Both the position numbers and the translations under genes were made by a program. 64,000 nt of DNA, taken from contig CAMLML010000002.1 in the NCBI GenBank assembly GCA_946481095.1, forward strand, positions 1-64,000. Direction: 5' to 3'. The notes under the pieces were generated by a model. It was not told the origin of the DNA and made no database searches. It was given only the letters and a program-made list of their open reading frames with translations. Below, piece after piece: positions 36,624 to 47,344 of the stretch; the first letter of the stretch is position 1, and each line of letters opens with the position of its first letter. Origin of the DNA: an uncultured Cellvibrio sp. GTDB lineage: Bacteria; Pseudomonadota; Gammaproteobacteria; Pseudomonadales; Cellvibrionaceae.

Positions 36624-37664
36624 TTAATAATGACTATTTGTTGATATTTTTTGTTGCAATACTTCCCATACCCTTCTGGATTGAATGTTTGATAAGCAGG
36701 GGGGGCAATCAATGGATTTTTCTGGCAGAAGTTTGCAATGACGTTTATGGCACGGCATACATTCCAATGAATTTTCCAACTGTAAGTTGTCAGTGTGCTC
36801 ACCAATCAAACCTACTTTTGCAGGGGATGTCGGGCCATAAAGTGCGATGGTAGGAATTTCCAGTGCGCCTGCAAGATGAGAGAAACCGGTGTCCAAACCT
36901 ACCACTGCAGTTGCGGCTACCAATTTTTCAGCAACAGCCGTGATACTCATTCGTTCGCAAGGGCGTGTCGCGCCAGAACATTCCCGCATAATATCATCGG
37001 CTAGCGTTTTTTCGTTTTCGCTGCCCCAAATAATTTCAACTTGAAAGCCTTCTGCGAGCGCAATTTTTGTTAATTGTTTCCATTGTTCAGCTGCCCAGAG
37101 TTTGGTGTTCCAACTGGTGCCGACAATAAAAATTAATTGTTTTGGTTTTTTTTCGATAGGAGCGAAATATTGTTGGATGCCAAAAGTGAAAGATTCATGC
37201 ATCTGGTATTGGCCAATTTTACTCAGCAGTTGTCGGGTACGTTGTACGGCGTGCAGATTTTTATCGACAAAATAACTCTGATGATAAAAAAAACTGACCC
37301 AGGATTCGCGCGCCGATTTTTTATCAAAGCCTTGAATGTTATTTGATTTGCTGGATTTGGCGATGACCAAACTTTTAAGTAAACCTTGTGCATCAATAAC
37401 CAAATCATATTGTGTTTGATTGAGCTCTGATTTCCATTGTTTAAATTCTTGCCAGGCAGCCTTGTTACGCATTGTCATCCATCGCCGTAAAGCGATCGGA
37501 ATAATTCGTTTAACACCGGGATGCCACGAAACAATTTCGGCAAAGCCTTCTTCAACAACCCAATGTAATTCAATATTGGGCCTGCATTGAATCAAATCGG
37601 TTACTGCCGGGAATGTATGAAAAATGTCCCCCATGGAGGACATTTTTATTAACAGGACTTTCAT
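36624..37664 (-). CDS. waaC: Lipopolysaccharide heptosyltransferase I (GT9)
   Basis: This enzyme adds the first heptose to Kdo2-lipid A in the LPS inner core. The 346-residue protein starts MKVLLIKMSSMGDIFHTFPA, the typical WaaC N terminus, and has the GT9 donor region VVGLDTGFSHLAGALEIPTI and ALYGPTSPAKVG near the C terminus. ATG 37664 lies 8 nt after the trxB stop and was preferred over an in-frame start at 37721 lying inside trxB. Cotranscription with trxB is likely. A related GT9 heptosyltransferase is possible. Confidence 0.85.
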   Translation of the reverse strand: MKVLLIKMSSMGDIFHTFPAVTDLIQCRPNIELHWVVEEGFAEIVSWHPGVKRIIPIALRRWMTMRNKAAWQEFKQWKSELNQTQYDLVIDAQGLLKSLVIAKSSKSNNIQGFDKKSARESWVSFFYHQSYFVDKNLHAVQRTRQLLSKIGQYQMHESFTFGIQQYFAPIEKKPKQLIFIVGTSWNTKLWAAEQWKQLTKIALAEGFQVEIIWGSENEKTLADDIMRECSGATRPCERMSITAVAEKLVAATAVVGLDTGFSHLAGALEIPTIALYGPTSPAKVGLIGEHTDNLQLENSLECMPCHKRHCKLLPEKSIDCPPCLSNIQSRRVWEVLQQKISTNSHY

Positions 37665-37672
37665 TCCGCTAT

Positions 37673-39110
<1,438 letters not shown>

Positions 39111-40457
39111 ATGGATCATCCACAATTCCCCGATGATGAAAAGACACAAAATACTGAATCTTCTATTCAATTAAATCGTCGAAAATTATTGAAAACCGGT
39201 TTGACTGCAGCAGCAGGTGTTGCTGCGTTGGGTGTCTTGCCGGGTAGTTTACGCAGTGTGGTTTATGCGGCAACTGCAGCTGTTGAAACCACGAAAGCCA
39301 AATTGGGTTTTATTGCGTTAACAGATGCGGCACCTTTATTTGTTGCAGCAGAAAAAGGATTTTTTGCGAAATACGGTATGACCGAAGTTGAAGTGCTAAA
39401 GCAATCTTCATGGGGAACTACACGCGATAACTTGGTATTGGGTTCTGCAAATAATGGTATTGATGGTGCACATATTTTATCGCCTATGCCTTATTTGATT
39501 ACCACTGGAAAAATGACGGCAAACAATCAACCTGTACCTATGTCAATTCTCGCGCGATTGAATTTGGGCGGGCAATGCATTTCAGTCGGAAAAGAATATT
39601 CGGATTTAAAACTGGATGTCACCGCGAAAGGTTTTAAAGCTGCTATAGCCGCTAAAAAAGCCAGTGGCAAAGCAGTAAATGCTGCAGTAACTTTTCCGGG
39701 TGGCACGCATGATTTGTGGATGCGTTATTGGCTTTCAGCTGCTGGTATAGATCCCAATAAAGATATTTCGACTATCGTAGTTCCACCTGCACAAATGGTT
39801 GCCAATATGAAAGTGGGCAACATGGATACTTTTTGTGTGTGCGAACCCTGGAACCATCAACTGATTAATCAAAAGATTGGTTACACAGCGCTAACCACCA
39901 GCGAACTCTGGCATAACCATCCTGAAAAAGCATTTGCAATGCGTAGCGATTGGATAGAAAAAAATCCCAATGCCACACAAGCTTTATTAATGGCAGTAAT
40001 GGAAGCGCAAATGTTTTGCGAGAAAATGGAAAATCGCGAAGAAGTTGCAAAAATTTGCTCGGATCGTAAATGGATTGGCGCACCTTTTAAAGATGTAGTC
40101 GATCGTTTAAAAGGCGATTTTGATTACGGTACCGGCAAGGTTGTCAAAAATAGTCCGGAGCAAATGCGTTATTGGAAAGATTTTGCTTCCTATCCTTTCA
40201 AGAGCCACGATTTATGGTTTTTAACTGAAGATATTCGTTGGGGTTATTTACCGGGAACTACCGATACCAAAACTTTGGTCGATAAAGTCAATCGCGAGGA
40301 TTTGTGGCGGCTGGCAGCAAAAGCCATGAACGTTCCAGCTGCAGAAATTCCTGCCAGCACTTCACGTGGTATCGAAAAATTCTTCGATGGAAAGATATTT
40401 GATCCGGAAAATCCTAAAGCCTATCTCGATAGCCTGGCTATCAAATATATGGCGTAA
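39111..40457 (+). CDS. nrtA: Nitrate/nitrite/cyanate-type ABC transporter substrate-binding protein
   Basis: The 448-residue protein resembles the NrtA/CmpA family of nitrate or bicarbonate binding proteins. It starts MDHPQFPDDEK with the Tat motif NRRKLLKTGLTAAAG and a hydrophobic leader (residues about 20-50), so it should be exported folded. Conserved family segments include LGFIALTDAAPLFVAAEKGF, FAKYGMTEVEV, MKVGNMDTFCVCEPWN and YFWYLPGTTDT-like stretches (WGYLPGTTDTK). ATG 39111 has GAGG ahead and is the start with a correct Tat signal; a longer frame from 39003 would bury it. It is paired with a permease, 12 nt apart. Confidence 0.9.
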   Translation: MDHPQFPDDEKTQNTESSIQLNRRKLLKTGLTAAAGVAALGVLPGSLRSVVYAATAAVETTKAKLGFIALTDAAPLFVAAEKGFFAKYGMTEVEVLKQSSWGTTRDNLVLGSANNGIDGAHILSPMPYLITTGKMTANNQPVPMSILARLNLGGQCISVGKEYSDLKLDVTAKGFKAAIAAKKASGKAVNAAVTFPGGTHDLWMRYWLSAAGIDPNKDISTIVVPPAQMVANMKVGNMDTFCVCEPWNHQLINQKIGYTALTTSELWHNHPEKAFAMRSDWIEKNPNATQALLMAVMEAQMFCEKMENREEVAKICSDRKWIGAPFKDVVDRLKGDFDYGTGKVVKNSPEQMRYWKDFASYPFKSHDLWFLTEDIRWGYLPGTTDTKTLVDKVNREDLWRLAAKAMNVPAAEIPASTSRGIEKFFDGKIFDPENPKAYLDSLAIKYMA

Positions 40458-40469
40458 GGGGCATAGACT

Positions 40470-41321
40470 ATGGCCGAATCCAGCATCAGCAGCGACGGAA
40501 TTGTGGATGAGTATCGCAGCCCCGTTGCGCGCCTGAAACAAGTTGCGAGTTATTTTTTAGTGAGAGTAGTGCCTGCATTTTTAGTTATCGCCGTGCTGGT
40601 AGGGGTTTGGCAAATCGCTTGCTCCAAACCGGATTCTGCTCTGCCTTCAGCAACAACAGTAATTGAAGAAACGCGTTATCTGATTGAAAATCCTTTTTAC
40701 GATAATGGCGGAACTGATGTAGGTATGGGCTGGCAATTACTCGCCAGTTTAAAGCGTGTTGCTGTGGGATATTCGCTGGCAGTAATAGCAGGCGTAGCAT
40801 TGGGAATTTTAGTGGGCCAATCAATATGGGCCATGCGTGGACTTGATCCTTTATTTCAGGTATTGCGCACGGTTCCACCCTTGGCGTGGTTACCTTTATC
40901 CCTTGCTGGATTTCAAGACAGTCATCCTTCTGCAATTTTTGTCATTTTTATTACGTCGATTTGGCCAATTATTATTAACACCTCTGTAGGGGTGCGAAAT
41001 ATTCCGTTGGATTATCGTAATGTGGCGCGGGTAGTTAGATTAAGCGGTATTCAATATTTTTATAAAATTATGTTGCCTGCAGCTGCGCCTTATATTTTTT
41101 CCGGATTAAGAATTGGTATAGGTTTATCCTGGCTGGCAATTATTGCGGCCGAGATGTTGGTGGGTGGTGTTGGTATAGGATTTTTTATCTGGGATGCGTG
41201 GAACTCTTCTCGTATCAGCGACATTATTCTCGCGCTAATCTATGTAGGTTTGGTGGGTTACGCGTTGGACAGACTGGTAGCAATGGCATCCTATTTCGTT
41301 ACACGGGGTACTGGCCAGTAG
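40470..41321 (+). CDS. nrtB: Nitrate-type ABC transporter permease
   Basis: The 283-residue permease has six predicted helices and the EAA-loop (LDYRNVARVVRLSGIQYFYK), which contacts an ATPase. It resembles NrtB. It follows the binding protein by 12 nt. The cognate ATPase (NrtC/D) is not encoded next to it: the next genes are a small membrane protein and a GNAT acetyltransferase. An ATPase encoded elsewhere would be needed for transport. Confidence 0.9.
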   Translation: MAESSISSDGIVDEYRSPVARLKQVASYFLVRVVPAFLVIAVLVGVWQIACSKPDSALPSATTVIEETRYLIENPFYDNGGTDVGMGWQLLASLKRVAVGYSLAVIAGVALGILVGQSIWAMRGLDPLFQVLRTVPPLAWLPLSLAGFQDSHPSAIFVIFITSIWPIIINTSVGVRNIPLDYRNVARVVRLSGIQYFYKIMLPAAAPYIFSGLRIGIGLSWLAIIAAEMLVGGVGIGFFIWDAWNSSRISDIILALIYVGLVGYALDRLVAMASYFVTRGTGQ

Positions 41322-41421
41322 TTTTTACTCCAAAGTGAATCAGGTATCTTTGATAGATTGGTTGCACTTTGGAGATCTATTTATGTAGGATTGATGCCAA
41401 TTAGTTCACATAATCCTGCTC

Positions 41422-41808
41422 ATGGTTAAACCAGAATCTGCCGCCAAATTCATATTGGCATTCCTTTGTATCCAGAGTTCCCCATTTGTTTACGCACATG
41501 GACAGGGTTTGTTTGTGATGTACATTGGTGTTCCAACGGCTGCATTGGCATTTATTATTTCGGCCATTATTGTTAGGTGCGCATATAAAAGTGTGAAGCT
41601 TTGGCAGTATGCAATTTTATCTCTGTTATTTTTTTTGTTATGGATTCCTGTTTATACGATAGCCACATTTATTGCTGCTGACTTTTTAGATTCAGCAGGG
41701 ATTTTATCGCATCGATATAGTGAAGAGTATGTAAGCGCATTTATATTACCGTTGCTGCTTATTTTCTGTGCCATATTCTGGTTTTCAATCAAGAGAAATA
41801 GAAATTGA
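41422..41808 (+). CDS. Small hypothetical membrane protein
   Basis: The 128-residue protein has an N-terminal signal-like stretch and about three hydrophobic helices (FVMYIGVPTAALAFIISAII; YAILSLLFFLLWIPVYTIAT; FILPLLLIFCAIFWF), ending in basic RNRN. No family is recognised and the ribosome-binding site is weak. The next gene begins shortly after its stop. Confidence 0.55.
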   Translation: MVKPESAAKFILAFLCIQSSPFVYAHGQGLFVMYIGVPTAALAFIISAIIVRCAYKSVKLWQYAILSLLFFLLWIPVYTIATFIAADFLDSAGILSHRYSEEYVSAFILPLLLIFCAIFWFSIKRNRN

Positions 41809-41821
41809 TTCTGGTGAAAGT

Positions 41822-42301
41822 GTGATCAGAAATATTTGTGAAAGCGATTACGAATATCTGATTCAACACCTGAATGATTGGTGGGGCGGTAGAAATATGG
41901 TGGATATGTTGCCTCGCTTGTTCTTTATTCACTTTCAACAATCCAGTTTTGTGTTTGAAGAAAATGGGAAAGTTATTGGCTTTCTGATTGGTTTTGTTTC
42001 CCAGACATGCAAAGAAACAGGCTATGTTCATTTTGTTGGTGTTGATCCTGTATACAGAAAAAACAAAGTAGCCACTCGGCTTTACCTGGAATTTATCGCC
42101 CATTGCAAAAGTCAAAAAATAACTGTTATTAAATGCGTCACTTCACCTCGAAATAAAAAGTCCGTTGCTTTTCATCATAAACTTGGATTCAAAGCATCTG
42201 AATATAATGAAAAAGGATTGCCAGTTGCGATTCCGAATTATGATGGTTCTTATGAGCACCGGGTTGTGTTGAGCCTGGATATTGCACCCCAATATACATG
42301 A
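41822..42301 (+). CDS. GNAT-family N-acetyltransferase
   Basis: The 159-residue acetyltransferase has acetyl-CoA motif A in VHFVGVDPVYRKNKVATRLY and a C-terminal motif B in SPRNKKSVAFHHKLGFKASE. A GTG at 41822, 13 nt after the previous stop with GGTGAAAGT ahead, is preferred; a GTG at 41768 in the same frame would overlap the membrane protein gene. The substrate is unknown. Confidence 0.8.
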   Translation: MIRNICESDYEYLIQHLNDWWGGRNMVDMLPRLFFIHFQQSSFVFEENGKVIGFLIGFVSQTCKETGYVHFVGVDPVYRKNKVATRLYLEFIAHCKSQKITVIKCVTSPRNKKSVAFHHKLGFKASEYNEKGLPVAIPNYDGSYEHRVVLSLDIAPQYT

Positions 42302-42308
42302 GAATTAA

Positions 42309-42650
42309 ATGATGAATGAATTAAAAATCGAAGACATTATTGTTGGTTCTGGAAGCTCCATCGAAAAAGGTGCGTTAATTACTGCGCATTACACAGGTTG
42401 GTTGGAAGATGGAACAGAATTTGATTCTTCGCATAATCGCGGCAAACCATTTCAATGTGTAATTGGTACCGGTCGAGTGATTAAAGGTTGGGATCAAGGG
42501 TTGATAGGAATGAAAGTGGGCGGTACAAGAAAACTTTTTGTCCCATCTCATCTCGCTTATGGGGAGCGTCAAATGGGACCAGTAATTAAACCCAATTCCA
42601 ATTTGATTTTTGAAATTGAGCTGTTGGAAGTGTTGGTGCGGGATGATTAG
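42309..42650 (+). CDS. FKBP-type peptidyl-prolyl isomerase
   Basis: The 113-residue single-domain FKBP lacks a signal peptide and is cytoplasmic. It has the classic motifs ALITAHYTGWLEDGTEFDSS, GTGRVIKGWDQGLIGMKVG, GTRKLFVPSHLAYGERQMG and IKPNSNLIFEIELLEV. It helps prolyl isomerisation during folding. It starts 7 nt after the GNAT gene, in the same direction, and ends tail-to-tail with the DUF3857 gene. Confidence 0.95.
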   Translation: MMNELKIEDIIVGSGSSIEKGALITAHYTGWLEDGTEFDSSHNRGKPFQCVIGTGRVIKGWDQGLIGMKVGGTRKLFVPSHLAYGERQMGPVIKPNSNLIFEIELLEVLVRDD

Positions 42651-42653
42651 TTT

Positions 42654-44555
42654 TTATTTAAGTTTTGCATAAAAATAGATATTCGATTCTCGTTTAAATA
42701 GGTCAATCATCTTATTAAATTCTTTAATAGACTCGGGAGTAATGGTTTGTTGTGGAATATTAACGACAGTATTAACCACTAGCTCACCATTTTGTGATTG
42801 GGTTGATTTTCTCGATAATTTTCCAAATTTGTGTGTGAGCTCCAAGTCGGAGGGTAGAATATGAAGACTCCACAAGATTGAAACATTGAAAGTATAATTT
42901 GAACGTGCCTCTATACCACTGATAAAAGACTCATAGTCTTCATTGCTAATCTTAATGCTGTCGAGTTCAGATTTAATCCATGCGTCTTGCTCCGTATAAT
43001 CCAAATCAAGTTCCGGATCAATAAATGGTTTATAGACGGCTTCGCTTTTTATCTTTATTGGTTGCGTTACGTCTTCTAAGCCGGAAATCTTAAAAGATGG
43101 ATTTATGTCTTTTGCTACTATGTCATTATAGGAATCTAGTAATTTTTTATTAATTTCATCTTTTGTTAATGCATTCAATTCTGCTCTGTAGGTACTGGCA
43201 TACTCATAAAAATAGTGTCTTGTTGAGTTTTCCTTTTGTCCGCCTAATTTATCGAATTCAATTTTTGTTGTAGTCTCTGATTTCCATCGAGTAGAGCTGG
43301 AATATAATTTTTTCGGCGTGTTGTTGTGGGCAAGAAAAAGTGCAGATTTTCCCTGAATGTAAGGTGATATATAGCGCCAATCGGAATTGTTGTTGGTGAG
43401 ATCTGCACAAGCTCTTTTTTTATCAACTTGGAAGCAAACAATCATATGATCAAAATAATTTAATGAAGGTATAGCCAGTCTGGCTGGCTTGGTACGATCT
43501 GTTGCAACCAAAACGGGCACGGCTTTGACATTTATGTCATTAAGCATACTGTAAAATAATGCAGCCTTATCTTTACAATCCCCGAAACGTTTATTGAGTG
43601 TTCGTATTACTGAATGGGGGGTGATTGCATTTCCATGCTCAGAATGTGAAACATATTGAATTTCCTGAGAAACAAATTTGTAAATGATATCGATCTTTTT
43701 TTCGATATTTTCTTCTTCTCCAACGAGGCCATCTACAAACTTTCCAATTTCATCTTCATGTGAATCAATTGCCAGAAAAAATTTATCTAAAGAATGGGAT
43801 ATGGCTTGATCCCATGATGTATAGCTGCCAATTTGAATGGATTCAAATTGATCTGCCCAATAAATTTTGTCTTCGGTTTTTATTGCAGGGATATTCTTTC
43901 CCGAGCAAGTTAATGTGTTTGATTCTTCCGTACAGGTCAGGTATTTATTATTGGTTTTCCAAAAAATAGGATGATCTGCAGGCCAGGAAAGACTAAGATT
44001 AAAATTCATTCTTGGATAAATATATTCAACAAATAACTCCCTGCTCCAATCAGTTTCTTGTTTGGAAATGTCTCGTGTTATTGTGTAATCTAAAATTCCA
44101 AATGAACCAACATCTAGCCCAGGGAAATTAAATACACCATATTTGTGGCTGGAAAATGTATTATATGTATTTGAATCATTAATCTTTAAGTCAGATTTAC
44201 TAACAGAAATAAATTTTTTATCTTTGGTTAAGCTGCCTAGGTAGTTAATTTTTACCTGATCAAGTTTCTCATTAAAGGTGAGATATTCTGCGCCATTATT
44301 TTGAATGCTTTTATTATTAGGAAAATAATAGATTCGAATGATGCGTTGAATTGCTCTATTATCTTTTATATGAATATCATAACTTGAATAAATTTCAGCG
44401 TGTTCATTTGGCACACTCTCCTGAACGGACTGAATTATTTTAGTAATCGCTTCCGATAGTTGTAAATTATCTTTTGGCCACGAGATCTCTGCTTGAGAAA
44501 AGCTTGCTGCAATCAAAATATATAAAAATAGAAATATCCGATAGCTATTTTTCAT
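42654..44555 (-). CDS. DUF3857 / transglutaminase-like secreted protein
   Basis: The 633-residue protein has a signal peptide (MKNSYRIFLFLYILIAASFS), an N-terminal DUF3857 domain and a central transglutaminase-like domain. The cysteine is in RFGDCKDKAALFYSML and a histidine is in NYFDHMIVCFQV, while the third residue of the triad is less clear. ATG 44555 overlaps the upstream gene by 11 nt. The encoding DNA looks more A/T-rich than the neighbours, which suggests transfer. The role is unknown; such proteins are often periplasmic and paired with membrane proteins. Confidence 0.8.
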   Translation of the reverse strand: MKNSYRIFLFLYILIAASFSQAEISWPKDNLQLSEAITKIIQSVQESVPNEHAEIYSSYDIHIKDNRAIQRIIRIYYFPNNKSIQNNGAEYLTFNEKLDQVKINYLGSLTKDKKFISVSKSDLKINDSNTYNTFSSHKYGVFNFPGLDVGSFGILDYTITRDISKQETDWSRELFVEYIYPRMNFNLSLSWPADHPIFWKTNNKYLTCTEESNTLTCSGKNIPAIKTEDKIYWADQFESIQIGSYTSWDQAISHSLDKFFLAIDSHEDEIGKFVDGLVGEEENIEKKIDIIYKFVSQEIQYVSHSEHGNAITPHSVIRTLNKRFGDCKDKAALFYSMLNDINVKAVPVLVATDRTKPARLAIPSLNYFDHMIVCFQVDKKRACADLTNNNSDWRYISPYIQGKSALFLAHNNTPKKLYSSSTRWKSETTTKIEFDKLGGQKENSTRHYFYEYASTYRAELNALTKDEINKKLLDSYNDIVAKDINPSFKISGLEDVTQPIKIKSEAVYKPFIDPELDLDYTEQDAWIKSELDSIKISNEDYESFISGIEARSNYTFNVSILWSLHILPSDLELTHKFGKLSRKSTQSQNGELVVNTVVNIPQQTITPESIKEFNKMIDLFKRESNIYFYAKLK

Positions 44556-45621
44556 AATGTTGAAATCCTGAAGCCATATTGATGAAATCATTTTCATACT
44601 TTTTGAAAGTGTTGCGCATACTAGATAAATATCCATATGTTTCAATTATCTTATCTTCCGTTTCAAATATTGTTGCAGTTTCTACAGTTGGTGAACCTAA
44701 TAAGTTTGATTTGCAAACAATTTTTACCACAACTCCAGTTTGTTTTTTATCTAAATGTCGTATTTGGGTGCATTGCGGGCTGGGAGTTGAATCTTTTATA
44801 TTGTATAACCTGCTAGTTGATATTGAACTTATCGTTTCATCATTCTTGTTATAACTAAACACTACAAAGTACATGTTTTCCAGGGGGCCTTTAAATTCAG
44901 TTATAGATGATCCATCCGAAACGGTTCCAGTATTAACACGTATCCATCCTTTCCCAATGATGGGTACTTGAAAGTTATCTTCAGAGTTTTTATAGGTATC
45001 TCCTGTATTAAAATTTTCTAACGCTCTACCTTTAAACCCCTCGTAAGCAATGAATAGTAAAAAAATAAGCATAATAATAGATAGTATAGAAACGATAGTT
45101 ATTTCAATTATGCGCAGAGCTTTGGTTGGTTCTTTTAGACATATATCTGTTGATGCAAGCTTGATAGTTTTTATTTGGTTCGCCAGCACAGAGTAGAGGG
45201 TGGATATAACTAATAATCCAACAATCAGCGTCCAACTGGGAAACTCATATGTGTCAGAGATATTAAAAAATACTGTTGTTCCGAATATTATCAAGTGCCA
45301 ACTAAAAGACCATGCAGTCCAAAGTGGTAGATTGAGTTTTTTTTGAATGGTTTGAATTTCTCCAACCATTTTAGGGAAAGCGAAAATTTGAAAAATGGCA
45401 AATAAAGGAACGAAAAACCATAACCAAGGTGTGAGGTTGGATTGGTTCCATTTTTTTATTTCATTTATTCGCTTAACTAGCCAGAAGCAACTATAAAAGG
45501 AAAAGGTTGAGAATACCCAAAGGAATTCCAACCATATAGGTTTGGGGGCTGCAAGAGTAATTGGATCTTGTTTAATGATGTTGGCATCATCAATATGTTG
45601 TTTAACTTCAGAATTTTCCAT
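44545..45621 (-). CDS. Hypothetical membrane protein upstream of the DUF3857 gene
   Basis: The 358-residue protein has an N-terminal cytoplasmic stretch, about five hydrophobic helices in the first 200 residues (WLEFLWVFSTFSFYSCFWLV; LWFFVPLFAIFQIFAF; LIVGLLVISTLYSVLA) and a C-terminal extracytoplasmic domain. It overlaps the DUF3857 gene by 11 nt, so the two are translationally coupled and probably act together. No family is recognised. Confidence 0.65.
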   Translation of the reverse strand: MENSEVKQHIDDANIIKQDPITLAAPKPIWLEFLWVFSTFSFYSCFWLVKRINEIKKWNQSNLTPWLWFFVPLFAIFQIFAFPKMVGEIQTIQKKLNLPLWTAWSFSWHLIIFGTTVFFNISDTYEFPSWTLIVGLLVISTLYSVLANQIKTIKLASTDICLKEPTKALRIIEITIVSILSIIMLIFLLFIAYEGFKGRALENFNTGDTYKNSEDNFQVPIIGKGWIRVNTGTVSDGSSITEFKGPLENMYFVVFSYNKNDETISSISTSRLYNIKDSTPSPQCTQIRHLDKKQTGVVVKIVCKSNLLGSPTVETATIFETEDKIIETYGYLSSMRNTFKKYENDFINMASGFQHYEK

Positions 45622-45675
45622 ATATACATCCTGATATTCGTTATTTTATTTTTTAAACGTCTAACCGTAAAATTT

Positions 45676-46743
45676 TTAAAGCGATTTCAAACTCCACTCA
45701 ATCGCCTCTGCATAATATTTCTCAGGTAATAAATCGCCTAACAAAATTAACGTTTCGCGAAGTTCGGTGATGTTATTACTCACTAAATTAATGTGGCCCA
45801 CTTTGCGGCCGGGGCGGACGTCTTTGCCGTACCAGTAAACTCTTGCACAGGGCAGGTTGCGCCATTCGGGATTGTAGTCAGTGCCGATTAAATTAATCAT
45901 CACATTTTGCCCAACAATTTGTGGGCTTGGTGTTGGCATATTGGTGATAGCACGCAGGTGATATTCAAATTGACTGATGCTGGCGCCGGCTTGTGTCCAA
46001 TGGCCTGAGTTGTGAACGCGCGGGGCGAGTTCGTTGATTAATAATGTGTTGCCGACACGGAAAGTTTCCATCGCCATTACGCCGACATAGTTAAGAGCGT
46101 TTAATAATTTCCCCAGCATATTTTCTGCCTGGGTTTGCAAATCCTGTAAACGAACGAGTGGTGCTATTGAAGAATATAAAATGCCATTGAGATGCAAATT
46201 TAATGTCAGTGGATAAAAAACGCATTCGCCATTGGAATTGCGTACGCCGACCAGTGACACTTCTTCGTCAAATTTAATCGCTTGTTCGGCTATGGCTTCA
46301 CCCTGCCAATCGTCAGGCACTTGATCATCGTCAGTGCGTAACCAATGTTGGCCGCGGCCATCATAGCCACCGGTTCTACGTTTTAATAAAACGGTTTCTC
46401 CTAATTGATCGCGCAATTCATTTGCAGAAATATTGTTGGCAACATTACGCCAGGGCGCTGTTGCCAATCCGAGTGAATCAATTAATTCTTTTTGTGTTTT
46501 ACGATCAGCCAATCGACCAAAAACGGATTGATTGATAAATTGTGGATGTTGAGCAAGTGTTTTGGTGACTAAAGTGGCCGGCCATTGTTCGCGTTCGGCT
46601 GTTACCACATCATTCGTCTCCAAATTTGGCGCAGTTGATTCATCTATATCAACCGGGCAAACGTCCAGAGCCAAAGGCATTCCTGCATGTTTCAACATGG
46701 CACCCAATTGGCCTGCACCCAACACCCAAATTCGTTGTTTCAT
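45676..46743 (-). CDS. purK: 5-(carboxyamino)imidazole ribonucleotide synthase
   Basis: PurK carboxylates AIR with ATP and bicarbonate for de novo purine synthesis. The 355-residue ATP-grasp protein starts MKQRIWVLGAGQLGAMLKHA and has TVLLKRRTGGYDGRGQ, EVSLVGVRNSNGECVFYPL, LLINELAPRVHNSGHWTQAG. ATG 46743 lies 10 nt after the purE stop; a longer frame from 46818 overlaps purE. purE-purK form the usual operon. Confidence 0.96.
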   Translation of the reverse strand: MKQRIWVLGAGQLGAMLKHAGMPLALDVCPVDIDESTAPNLETNDVVTAEREQWPATLVTKTLAQHPQFINQSVFGRLADRKTQKELIDSLGLATAPWRNVANNISANELRDQLGETVLLKRRTGGYDGRGQHWLRTDDDQVPDDWQGEAIAEQAIKFDEEVSLVGVRNSNGECVFYPLTLNLHLNGILYSSIAPLVRLQDLQTQAENMLGKLLNALNYVGVMAMETFRVGNTLLINELAPRVHNSGHWTQAGASISQFEYHLRAITNMPTPSPQIVGQNVMINLIGTDYNPEWRNLPCARVYWYGKDVRPGRKVGHINLVSNNITELRETLILLGDLLPEKYYAEAIEWSLKSL

Positions 46744-46753
46744 TTGGTTACCC

Positions 46754-47245
46754 TTATTGATCGCGTGGATCCGGATTATCAAGAACTGCTTGCGTTTGTT
46801 GCTGACGGAATTGATCAATTTTTTCAGCTAACACCGGATCGGTGACAGCCAGAATCTGGCAGGCCAAAAGACCAGCATTGAATGCACCGGCAACACCAAT
46901 TGCCAAAGTCCCAACAGCAATACCTTTGGGCATTTGCACTATGGAGTAGAGGCTGTCCAGACCATTCAAGGCTTTGCTTTGAACAGGAACACCCAACACA
47001 GGTAAACGAGTGTGCGCGGCAACCATTCCGGGTAAATGGGCAGCGCCACCAGCACCGGCGATGATAACGGCATAACCATTATCGACAGCAGATTCAGCGA
47101 ATTGAGTGAGTTTTTGCGGGGTGCGGTGAGCGGAAACTACCTCGGTGTGGTAATCCACGCCCATTTGTTCGAGTATTTCTACTGCGGCTTGCATGGTGGA
47201 CCAATCACTTTTGGAACCCATGATGACTGCGACTTTTCTTGCCAT
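46754..47245 (-). CDS. purE: N5-carboxyaminoimidazole ribonucleotide mutase
   Basis: PurE moves the carboxyl group of N5-CAIR to give CAIR. The 163-residue protein is family length and has [57 protein letters not shown] and [20 protein letters not shown]. It is the first gene of purE-purK. Confidence 0.97.
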   Translation of the reverse strand: MARKVAVIMGSKSDWSTMQAAVEILEQMGVDYHTEVVSAHRTPQKLTQFAESAVDNGYAVIIAGAGGAAHLPGMVAAHTRLPVLGVPVQSKALNGLDSLYSIVQMPKGIAVGTLAIGVAGAFNAGLLACQILAVTDPVLAEKIDQFRQQQTQAVLDNPDPRDQ

Positions 47246-47344
47246 AGCGGTTTGCCTGCGGGTCTGTCAGAAAAAGCCGCGCATCTTATCACAAAATAAT
47301 TCAGGTAAATCCGCTTTCGTCTTCTTGCGCCTCTTTCAGTAAAT

